From: an uncultured bacterium
Lineage (GTDB): Bacteria; Bipolaricaulota; Bipolaricaulia; UBA7950; UBA9294
NCBI GenBank assembly: GCA_903859225.1
Contig: CAIOLV010000114.1
Span: 1-12,427 of the forward strand
Direction of reading: 5' to 3'
Length of the DNA stretch: 12,427 bases
Shown: positions 1-5,515 of the stretch, piece after piece
Numbering within the stretch: position 1 is the stretch's first letter
Layout: each line of letters begins with the position of its first letter
The notes under the pieces: model-generated
Told to the model about the DNA's origin: nothing
The model's input: the letters and a program-made list of their open reading frames with translations, nothing else
Database searches by the model: none
Translations under genes and position numbers: made by a program

Positions 1-1034
1 ATGATCGGATCGTCGCTGAACAAGAAGGCGCGGGCATTCCCGGTAGGGGCGACGTTGTACAACGACGCCGTCTCGCGATTGTGCAGGTAGGAGCGAAGAA
101 TGCCGGACTCCACCAGCACCGTGCGTCCTGCGCGGACGCCCTCGTCGTCCACCGGCAAGAGACCGACTGCGTGCTGCCCGTACACGGGCAGGCCGGAGTC
201 GCACATGGTGACGAGCTCGGAGGCGACGGGCGTGCCGATCTTTCCCGCCGTGATGGCGCCGCCGAGAACGATGTCCGCTTCGACCGTGTGCCCGATGGCT
301 TCGTGACACAGTGTGCCGACGAGCTCGGGGTCAAGCACGACCGTGGCGGGCCCGCCGGTCGCGTACGGGGCCGAGAGCTGATCAACGGCGATCCGGACCG
401 CTTCCGCGACGAGCAGGTCCGGCGACCGGCGCGCGAGCAGCTCCGCCCATCCTCCCGTCACGCCGACCGTCTCGAGGCCCATCGACTGCTCGCCGCCGGA
501 CGAGACGACCGCCAGGACGCGGAGACTCGGCTTCGCGTCCTGCACGCGAGCCAGCGTGCCCTCGCTCGTGGCGATGATTCGCTCGTCGAGCGTTTCGGCA
601 TACGTAACGGATGAGGAGACGACATGCGGCGAGGCGCGGCGAACGCGCTCATCGAGCTTCAGGACGAGCTCGATCTTTTCTTCGAGCGAGTGCACATCGA
701 GCGGGTCAGCGGTCGCGACAGGGAACGTCCCGCGCGTCGGCGCCGCGGGGGCAAGGCGAAGCGAGCGATTCCGCTTCCGTTCGGTCGCGGCTTCAGCGAG
801 GGCGCGGGCCGATGTTGCAGCGGCCGCGAGTCCTCGCTCGGACAGATCGGTCGTACTGGCGAAGCCGAACGCCCCGCCGGCGAGGGCGCGAATCCCCACG
901 CCCGACGTGCGAATGCTCGAGCACTGCTCGAAGTGGCCGTTGCGCGCGGAGAGGATGAGTGATCGCCGCTCTTGGTAGCGCGCCTCGATCCAGCCGTGCG
1001 ACCGGCGTACAAGGTCCTCAAGGAGCTTTTCCAT
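1..1034 (-). CDS. tldD: TldD/PmbA-family zinc metalloprotease, 3'-truncated by window edge
   Basis: This reading frame starts at an ATG at 1034 and stays open to the first base of the window, so 344 residues are visible and the C-terminus is missing. The ATG is preceded on the minus strand by GGAGG a few bases upstream, which supports this start. The metal-binding HExxxH motif is seen as HEAIGH at residues 244-249, followed by TVEAD as in TldD proteins. An N-terminal GVGIRALAGGAFGFAS stretch near residues 45-60 also matches the family. TldD acts with PmbA/TldE as a cytoplasmic peptidase that processes modified peptides and degrades unfolded short peptides; which substrate applies here is unknown. 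Family members are usually about 450-480 residues, so roughly the last quarter is outside. The partner gene may lie beyond position 1. The family assignment is secure; TldD rather than PmbA is likely from the HExxxH motif. Confidence 0.93.
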   Translation of the reverse strand, partial: MEKLLEDLVRRSHGWIEARYQERRSLILSARNGHFEQCSSIRTSGVGIRALAGGAFGFASTTDLSERGLAAAATSARALAEAATERKRNRSLRLAPAAPTRGTFPVATADPLDVHSLEEKIELVLKLDERVRRASPHVVSSSVTYAETLDERIIATSEGTLARVQDAKPSLRVLAVVSSGGEQSMGLETVGVTGGWAELLARRSPDLLVAEAVRIAVDQLSAPYATGGPATVVLDPELVGTLCHEAIGHTVEADIVLGGAITAGKIGTPVASELVTMCDSGLPVYGQHAVGLLPVDDEGVRAGRTVLVESGILRSYLHNRETASLYNVAPTGNARAFLFSDDPI

Positions 1035-1102
1035 GACCCTCCGTTCTCGCTTTCGCCCCTTGCCAACGCATGAACCGTTCGGCGCAGGGGACCGCGCGCC
1101 GA

Positions 1103-1140
1103 AGCATAGCCGGTCGCCCAGGGCCGCGAAAGGCTATGCT
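1103..1140. repeat. Perfect 9-bp inverted repeat between divergent genes
   Basis: AGCATAGCC at 1103-1111 is the exact reverse complement of GGCTATGCT at 1132-1140, with 20 bp between the arms. It lies in the 148-bp gap between the divergent tldD and nitroreductase starts. Each arm contains TATGCT reading outward (1135-1140 on plus, 1108-1103 on minus), a 4/6 match to a -10 hexamer. The arms could therefore be the -10 boxes of overlapping divergent promoters, or the half-sites of an operator. No good -35 box is visible 16-18 bp behind either hexamer. The rest of the gap shows no other feature apart from the two ribosome binding sites. Confidence 0.5.
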
Positions 1141-1182
1141 GCGTGTGCCGGCGCCGCTGTGGCGGCGGCGACAGGAGAGCCG

Positions 1183-1977
1183 ATGAAATCAAACCCGGTA
1201 CTGGACCTGCTGATGCGCCGCGCATCGGTGCGCGAGTTCACGCCCGATGTCCCGTCCGACGAGGTCCTCGAGACGATCGTTCGAGCGGCCCAGCAGGCGC
1301 CGTTCGCGGCGCAGATGGGGAGTCTCGTCTTGCGGCGCGATCGGGAGAAGAACCCATTCCATGCTGCGCTCTTGTTCACGGTCTGCGCTGACGTCCATCG
1401 ACTGGAGCTGGTCCTCGCGCGGCGGGGCTGGAAGCGCGTGACGAGCGACGCCGCGATCCTCGTGTTCGCTCTCCAGGATGCCGCCTACATGGCCGAGAAC
1501 CTCGTCATTGCCGGCGAAGCGCTCGGACTCGGCAGCTGCTATCTCGGCGGCGCCGCCTTCGCCGCGGACCGCATCGCGCAGGAGTACGGGCTCCCGCAAC
1601 GTGTGTTCCCGTTCGTCCAGCTGGCCATGGGATACCCGGCCGTTGTTCCGCCGCCCCGCCCTCGCTATCCGCTCGCGTTCAGTCTGTTCGAGGACCGCTA
1701 TCCCGAGTGGACGGACGAAGACATCGATGTGGCGATGGCCATGATGGACGACGGATACCTCGCGCAGGACTACTATCGGGACGTCGTCATCCCGCTCGAA
1801 GAGGGTCGGCCCGAGACGTTCACCCGCCGCTCGTATTCGTGGACCGAGCACATGGGGCGCAAGTGGGGCCAGTGGCTCCGCGACCCGGGGGCCCTCCTGA
1901 ATGCGTTGCACGCGTGCGGCTTCGACGTCAACGGCGGCCCGGCGACGAGTGGGACGCACGACGACGAGGTTGCTTGA
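1183..1977 (+). CDS. Nitroreductase-family FMN oxidoreductase
   Basis: The product has 264 residues. The start at ATG 1183 is chosen because AGGAG at 1173-1177 sits just upstream and the protein then begins directly with the family's N-terminal helix. The frame is open further up to 1033, but that extension lacks family character. The RRASVREF segment (residues 12-19) is the typical FMN-phosphate-binding start of nitroreductases. AENLVIAGEALGLGSCYLGG (104-123) is the conserved second FMN-binding region. Such flavoproteins use NAD(P)H to reduce nitro groups, quinones or flavins; the substrate cannot be read from sequence. About 90 residues follow the core, rich in acidic and aromatic residues, as in NfsA-like and clostridial nitroreductases. 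The gene diverges from tldD, and its stop codon lies inside the -35 box of the following tRNA promoter. Confidence 0.9.
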   Translation: MKSNPVLDLLMRRASVREFTPDVPSDEVLETIVRAAQQAPFAAQMGSLVLRRDREKNPFHAALLFTVCADVHRLELVLARRGWKRVTSDAAILVFALQDAAYMAENLVIAGEALGLGSCYLGGAAFAADRIAQEYGLPQRVFPFVQLAMGYPAVVPPPRPRYPLAFSLFEDRYPEWTDEDIDVAMAMMDDGYLAQDYYRDVVIPLEEGRPETFTRRSYSWTEHMGRKWGQWLRDPGALLNALHACGFDVNGGPATSGTHDDEVA

Positions 1978-2003
1978 CAGAAGTCGAGATGCGTACGTAT
2001 ATT
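1974..2003 (+). promoter_or_regulatory. Sigma-70-type promoter of the tRNA/RNase H/dtd/rpmF unit
   Basis: TTGACA at 1974-1979 is a perfect -35 hexamer. TATATT at 1998-2003 is a 5/6 match to the -10 hexamer, with an 18-bp spacer. The predicted transcription start falls near 2010, just before the tRNA 5' end at 2017, as expected for a tRNA promoter. The -35 box overlaps the nitroreductase stop codon TGA (1975-1977). This is the best promoter match in the window. Confidence 0.75.
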
Positions 2004-2016
2004 CCGTGGGCGACGC

Positions 2017-2088
2017 GGGTCCATAGCTCAGAGGCAGAGCAGCCGGCTCATAACCGGTAGGTCCCAGGTTCGAAGCCTGGTGGACCCA
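2017..2088 (+). tRNA. tRNA-Met (CAT anticodon), elongator type; tRNA-Ile2 not excluded
   Basis: The cloverleaf folds fully by eye. The acceptor GGGTCCA (2017-2023) pairs with TGGACCC (2081-2087), with discriminator A2088. The D arm is GCTC/GAGC (2026-2029/2037-2040) with a 7-nt loop. The anticodon arm is GCCGG/CCGGT (2042-2046/2054-2058), with loop CTCATAA and anticodon CAT at 2049-2051. The T arm is CCAGG/CCTGG with loop TTCGAAG. It is not an initiator: position 1 pairs with 72, and the anticodon stem lacks the three consecutive G-C pairs next to the loop. A CAT anticodon could also be the lysidine-modified isoleucine tRNA; the GGGTCCA acceptor favours elongator methionine. CCA is not encoded, because CT follows A2088. 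Confidence 0.93.
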
Positions 2089-2092
2089 CTAG

Positions 2093-2614
2093 ATGGACAA
2101 GCTCTTCGTGTATGTCGACGGAGGTGCGCGGGCGGAGCCGGGCGAAGCCGGCATCGGCGTGGCGATCACCGATGCGCAGGGAAACGTCGTGGAGGAGGTC
2201 TCCGAGCTGATCGGACGTTCGACGACGGAAGTGGCGGAGTACCGGGCGTTGATCGAAGGCTGCCGGCGTGCTCTCATTCACAAGCCCCAGTCTGTCGTCT
2301 TCTTCACCGACAACCAGCACCTCGCGAACCACATCAACGGGGTGTTCGAGACGCGGGAGCCGCACATCAAGCATCTTTTGGAGAGGGCGATCGCGCTCCT
2401 CAACCAGCTTCCGCAGTGGCGGGTGAACTACGTCGATGAACGTGCGCATCATCGCGCGCCGCGCTTGGTCGAGGAAGCGTTCCACCGCAACATCCACGCG
2501 CAGATGACCAGAGAGCGCCTGGAGCTCGTGCTCCTCTCGCGGGCCGCGTCGTTGAGCGACGACGGGATGCAGAAGCTGCTCGACTACGCGGAGCACCTGC
2601 AGGACACGGGGTAG
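2093..2614 (+). CDS. RNase H-like nuclease (RNase HI / RVT_3 fold)
   Basis: The product has 173 residues. Three of the four acidic residues of the RNase H active site are in place: D9 in YVDGGAR, E49 in AEYRALIEG and D73 in FFTDNQ. The fourth, expected where family members read A-D-x-L-A near the last helix, appears as APRLV, so a proline (P123) replaces the aspartate. The fold should cleave RNA in RNA/DNA hybrids; whether it does so without the fourth carboxylate is uncertain. The ATG at 2093 lies four bases after the tRNA 3' end. The only Shine-Dalgarno-like stretch, GGTGG (2079-2083), lies inside the tRNA. The last 45 residues after the RNase H core are helical-looking and unassigned. The stop is 4 bp before dtd, so the two are surely co-transcribed. 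Confidence 0.85.
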   Translation: MDKLFVYVDGGARAEPGEAGIGVAITDAQGNVVEEVSELIGRSTTEVAEYRALIEGCRRALIHKPQSVVFFTDNQHLANHINGVFETREPHIKHLLERAIALLNQLPQWRVNYVDERAHHRAPRLVEEAFHRNIHAQMTRERLELVLLSRAASLSDDGMQKLLDYAEHLQDTG

Positions 2615-2618
2615 GAAC

Positions 2619-3077
2619 GTGCGCATCGTCCTCCAGAGGGTCGCCAAAGCATCGGTGCGCGTTGATGTGGAGGAAGTTGGCGCGATCGGGCCTGGGTTGC
2701 TGGTTCTGGTCGGCATCGGTCCAGGCGACGAGCGCCTCGACCTCGCGGCCGCGGCGCGCAAGATTCTCGATCTGCGGATCTTCCAAGACGCCGACGGGAA
2801 GATGAACCTCTCTCTGAGGGACCTCGGACTCGAAGTTCTCGCCGTGTCGCAGTTCACGCTCTACGGAGACACGCGGAAAGGGCGACGCCCGAGCTACGCG
2901 CAGGCGGCGCCGCCCGAGCTGGCCGAGCCGCTGTTCGACGCCTTTGTGGCGGCGTTGCGCGCCGAGGGCGTGCGCGTCGCAGTGGGACGGTTCGGCGCCC
3001 ACATGGCGGTTGAACTGGTCAACGATGGGCCGGTCACTCTCGTGCTTGAGCTTGCGCCGCCCGAACTTGAAGGGTAG
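2619..3077 (+). CDS. dtd: D-aminoacyl-tRNA deacylase
   Basis: The product has 152 residues, the normal length of this family. It opens with MRIVLQRV and carries both active-site motifs: SQFTLYGDTRKGRRPSY at residues 77-93 (the SQxT motif) and the Gly-cisPro motif NDGPVT at 135-140. Dtd is a cytoplasmic homodimer that removes D-amino acids, and glycine mischarged on tRNA-Ala, from tRNAs by RNA-based catalysis. The start codon is GTG at 2619; no ATG in frame would preserve the conserved N-terminus. The GTG lies 4 bp after the RNase H stop, and GGGGTAGGA overlapping that stop serves as a modest ribosome binding site. Its place in a unit with a tRNA and rpmF fits a translation-quality role. Confidence 0.97.
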   Translation: MRIVLQRVAKASVRVDVEEVGAIGPGLLVLVGIGPGDERLDLAAAARKILDLRIFQDADGKMNLSLRDLGLEVLAVSQFTLYGDTRKGRRPSYAQAAPPELAEPLFDAFVAALRAEGVRVAVGRFGAHMAVELVNDGPVTLVLELAPPELEG

Positions 3078-3086
3078 ACTCCCCAT

Positions 3087-3119
3087 CACGCTCGTCAAGC
3101 GTGTGTCTCCATTCAGGAG
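3087..3119 (+). promoter_or_regulatory. Two small hairpins ahead of rpmF, the second covering its ribosome binding site
   Basis: In the 47-bp gap between dtd and rpmF, CACGCT (3087-3092) pairs perfectly with AGCGTG (3098-3103). CTCC (3107-3110) can pair with GGAG (3116-3119), which is part of the AGGAGG ribosome binding site of rpmF. No T run follows, so this is not a terminator. The second hairpin could modulate L32 translation, but four pairs may be chance. No promoter is obvious in this gap. Confidence 0.3.
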
Positions 3120-3124
3120 GAGAA

Positions 3125-3316
3125 ATGGCAGTACCGAAATATCGAACTTCGAGATCCAAGGTGCGCATGCGGCGGAACCACTGGCGAAAGATGGACCCGG
3201 TGCCGTCCGCGGAATGCGCCCATTGCCACGAGCCGAAGCTCCCGCACCGGGCTTGCCCGCATTGCGGGTTCTACAACGGGATGGAGATCGTGGCCCGGAA
3301 GCCGGCGACGGAATAG
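3125..3316 (+). CDS. rpmF: 50S ribosomal protein L32
   Basis: The product has 63 residues and begins MAVPKYRTSRSKVRMRRNHW, the invariant L32 start with its basic N-terminal segment. A four-cysteine zinc ribbon is complete: C31 and C34 (CAHC), then C44 and C47 (CPHC). This is the zinc-binding form of L32, a component of the large ribosomal subunit. The ATG at 3125 follows AGGAGG (3115-3120) at short spacing. The reading frame extends upstream to 3101, but that part does not belong to the protein. rpmF is the last gene of the tRNA/RNase H/dtd unit and is followed directly by two terminators. Confidence 0.98.
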   Translation: MAVPKYRTSRSKVRMRRNHWRKMDPVPSAECAHCHEPKLPHRACPHCGFYNGMEIVARKPATE

Positions 3317-3332
3317 CTGGGAGAGATCTGAG

Positions 3333-3360
3333 GAGCGGGAGCATGTCTCCCGCTTTTCCT
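3333..3360 (+). terminator. Rho-independent terminator 1 after rpmF
   Basis: AGCGGGAG (3334-3341) pairs perfectly with CTCCCGCT (3347-3354) across a 5-nt loop. TTTTCCT follows, with the first T completing the stem. The stem is strong but the T tract is short. It ends the rpmF transcript. Confidence 0.75.
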
Positions 3361-3368
3361 TTCGAGCC

Positions 3369-3399
3369 GAGCGGGGGAGACCTCCCGCTCCTGTTTTTT
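3369..3399 (+). terminator. Rho-independent terminator 2, near-copy of terminator 1
   Basis: GAGCGGG (3369-3375) pairs with CCCGCTC (3384-3390). The stem can extend by two more pairs, and a run of six T follows at 3394-3399. It lies about 15 bp after the first terminator and has almost the same stem sequence. It has the better T tract and likely finishes termination before the ftsZ promoter. Confidence 0.85.
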
Positions 3400-3419
3400 G
3401 CCTCGTCGCGGTCGCCGCG

Positions 3420-3448
3420 TTGACTTGCCCTTGGTTCCCGCACAGAAT
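3420..3448 (+). promoter_or_regulatory. Probable ftsZ promoter
   Basis: TTGACT at 3420-3425 (5/6 match to the -35 box) is followed after 17 bp by CAGAAT at 3443-3448 (4/6 match to the -10 box). It sits 20 bp downstream of the second terminator and ends 20 bp before the ftsZ ATG. The leader would be very short (about 15 nt), containing only AGGGAAAG (3457-3464) as ribosome binding site. Confidence 0.6.
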
Positions 3449-3468
3449 GGCACTGTAGGGAAAGCATC

Positions 3469-4818
3469 ATGGCCGGCACGGGATCGGAAGGGGCGACGGA
3501 AGGCTCTCTCAGAGAGCAGTGGCGGGCGATCCGCGATGGGATTGAGGATCGCGTCCTGCGCGCCTGCCTCCCTGTCGACGTGCATGCGGTCGCCGACGAT
3601 GGCCTTCGGTTCTATATCTCCGTCGACAGCGACTTCAAGAAGGAGTACTGCCTGCGGAAGGTCGATAAGCTCCTGGAAGCCGTCGGGCGCGTCCTCGGAA
3701 CGCGGGACGTTGTGATCGGCGAGCTTCCGCTCATCGAGCAGGCCAAGGAGGGCGACGGGGTGGATCGCGGCGGCAACGCGCGGATCGTGGTCCTCGGTGT
3801 CGGCGATGGCGGCGTGAACGCGGTCGCGAGGATGCGCGAGGAGCGCCTGACCGGGGTGCGCCTCGTCGCCGTTGACACCGACCGCCAAGTCCTTCAGGCC
3901 ACTGCGACGATCGAACAGCTGCAATTGGGCGCCGACATCACCGGCGGACGGGGAACGGGCGGGAATATCGAGAACGCGCGTCGCGCGGCGCAGGAATCTC
4001 GCTGGGAGATCGCCAATCTGCTGCGTGAGACGGACCTTGTGTTCGTCACCGCCGGGCTGGGTGGGGGGACGGGGACCGGAGCGGCTCCCATCATCGCCGC
4101 GGCGGCGCGGGAGCAGGGGGCCCTCACCATTGGCGTCGTCACCCGGCCGTTCACCTTTGAGGGAGCGACGCGGATGGCGAACGCGGAGAAGGGCCTCGCC
4201 GAGCTGCGGGCCGCGGCCGACGTGCTGATCGTGGTCTCGAACGATCGCCTACTCCAAACCGCCGCGAAAGGGATGCCGATGACCAAGGCGTTCGAGCTGG
4301 CCGACGGTATTCTCCATCAGGGCGTTCGCGGCATCTCCGACCTGATCACCGTTCGAGGACTCATCAACCTCGACTTTGCCGACATCCGTAGCCTCTTGGC
4401 GAATGCGGGCGAGGCAATGATGGGCATGGGGCGTGCGGCCGGACCCGGCCGAGCGGTGGCGGCCGCAAAGGGCGCCAGCACGAACCCGCTGCTTGAGGGC
4501 GATTCCATCCGCGGGGCGAGAAAGCTGATCATGAACGTGACTGGCGGAGAAGATCTCACGCTGGGCGAAGTGACGCAGGCAGCCGACCACGTCCGGCGGG
4601 CGGCGGCCACGGAGTGTGACCTCATCTTCGGCGCCGTCGTCCGGCCCGACAATGATCGCGAAGTCGAGATCACGATCATCGCGGCCAGCTTCCAGGCAGA
4701 GGATTCCGTCGTTCGAGACGAGAAGCGCCACGTGCGGCGCGAGCGTGTGCCTCGCGACGCGAACCTCGATGTGCCGACGTTCCTGCGGCGAGAACGCGAG
4801 GACGAGGGCACGGACTAG
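3469..4818 (+). CDS. ftsZ: FtsZ cell-division GTPase with a ~100-residue N-terminal extension
   Basis: The product has 449 residues. Residues 104-420 form a complete FtsZ. The nucleotide loop reads GVGDGGVNAV (110-119) and the tubulin signature GLGGGTGTGAAP (196-207). The synergy loop NLDFADIR (300-307) is intact, as is the C-terminal half with NPLLEGD and TIIAASF. After a short charged linker comes the conserved C-terminal peptide LDVPTFLRR (433-441), which binds FtsA/ZipA/SepF-type anchors. FtsZ polymerises with GTP into the division ring. Ordinary FtsZ begins about 10-20 residues before the nucleotide loop; here about 100 residues precede it. Residues 14-85 look like a folded alpha/beta domain resembling DnaA domain I in pattern (inference). 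The ATG at 3469 has its own ribosome binding site and promoter, so the extension appears real. No ftsA, ftsQ or mur gene is adjacent. The next gene starts 7 bp downstream. Confidence 0.97.
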   Translation: MAGTGSEGATEGSLREQWRAIRDGIEDRVLRACLPVDVHAVADDGLRFYISVDSDFKKEYCLRKVDKLLEAVGRVLGTRDVVIGELPLIEQAKEGDGVDRGGNARIVVLGVGDGGVNAVARMREERLTGVRLVAVDTDRQVLQATATIEQLQLGADITGGRGTGGNIENARRAAQESRWEIANLLRETDLVFVTAGLGGGTGTGAAPIIAAAAREQGALTIGVVTRPFTFEGATRMANAEKGLAELRAAADVLIVVSNDRLLQTAAKGMPMTKAFELADGILHQGVRGISDLITVRGLINLDFADIRSLLANAGEAMMGMGRAAGPGRAVAAAKGASTNPLLEGDSIRGARKLIMNVTGGEDLTLGEVTQAADHVRRAAATECDLIFGAVVRPDNDREVEITIIAASFQAEDSVVRDEKRHVRRERVPRDANLDVPTFLRREREDEGTD

Positions 4819-4825
4819 GGGGGAC

Positions 4826-5515
4826 ATGGAGCGCGCGCAGATCGTTCTGTGTCATTCGCAAGGGCAGGATGCACTCGTCGGCGAGCTGAACGAGGACGGA
4901 CACCGCGTTGTCGTGCTGTCGTGCGATGAGGAGTCCCGAGAACGCATCTCGGCGCTGCGTCCCGACCTCGTCTTGCTCGAGCTCGCGATCCGCGGCCCGC
5001 ACAGGGGCGGGTGGGGCCTGCTCGAGTGGTTAGGAGAACACGCCGGGTCGCCGGGGGTGATCGTGCTGACGTCGCTCGGACGGCTGGGCGACAGGGTCCG
5101 CGCGCTCGACCTCGGCGCCGATGATGTGGTGCAGGAGCCGTTCGAGTCCGACGAGGTGCGAGCGCGGGTTCGCTCCGTCCTTCGCCGGATGCGCCCGGAA
5201 CTCCGGCGGCCCCGCCTGGTCATCGATGACGAGCGCAAGGAAGTGTGGATTGGCGCTCGGTGCGTGACGTTGTCCCCCAAGGAGTACTCGCTCCTCTCGC
5301 TGCTCGCTTCCGCCCCCGGTCGCGTCTTCTCCAGCCAAGAAATCGTCGATTCCCTCTGGACGGAACCCTCGCGCGCCGCGGGGCATCCGTCGTACGCCAC
5401 GGGCCAGGACGCACAGAAGTACGTGTATCTCTTGCGGCGGAAGATCGAGATCGATGCCGCCAAGCCGGAGATCGTCCTCACGGTCCGCGGTTTCGGCTAT
5501 CGCCTCGCGGTCTAG
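4826..5515 (+). CDS. OmpR/PhoB-type DNA-binding regulator with a degenerate receiver
   Basis: The product has 229 residues. Residues 4-120 fold as a receiver domain and 130-229 as a winged helix ending VLTVRGFGYRLAV, typical of the OmpR family. The phosphorylation pocket is lost. The acidic pair after the first strand is H10-S11, the phospho-acceptor aspartate is E52 (LVLLELAIRG), and the invariant lysine before P105 is E104 (VQEPF). Only the switch position T82 is kept. It therefore probably works without phosphorylation, and glutamate at the acceptor site often mimics the active state. The winged helix carries about nine extra residues after SLW (around 180-195) compared with PhoB. The ATG at 4826 follows GGGGGG, 7 bp after the ftsZ stop, so it is co-transcribed with ftsZ. 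No histidine kinase is nearby. The targets are unknown. Confidence 0.92.
   Translation: MERAQIVLCHSQGQDALVGELNEDGHRVVVLSCDEESRERISALRPDLVLLELAIRGPHRGGWGLLEWLGEHAGSPGVIVLTSLGRLGDRVRALDLGADDVVQEPFESDEVRARVRSVLRRMRPELRRPRLVIDDERKEVWIGARCVTLSPKEYSLLSLLASAPGRVFSSQEIVDSLWTEPSRAAGHPSYATGQDAQKYVYLLRRKIEIDAAKPEIVLTVRGFGYRLAV

Noticed and set aside
81..978. Several plus-strand open frames at the left end
   Set aside because: They are shadows of the tldD-type gene on the minus strand, which has the HEAIGH motif and a good ribosome binding site.
1033..1182. Upstream 50-codon extension of the nitroreductase frame
   Set aside because: It would run over the divergent promoter region and inverted repeat. 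The ATG at 1183 has a proper ribosome binding site and gives the normal family N-terminus.
2017..2088. Initiator tRNA-Met
   Set aside because: The first acceptor pair is a normal G-C pair and the anticodon stem next to the loop is CGG/CCG, not the three G-C pairs of initiators.
2048..2857. Minus-strand open frames over the tRNA, RNase H gene and dtd
   Set aside because: They run antisense through a tRNA and two genes with intact active-site motifs; one translation even reads through the tRNA.
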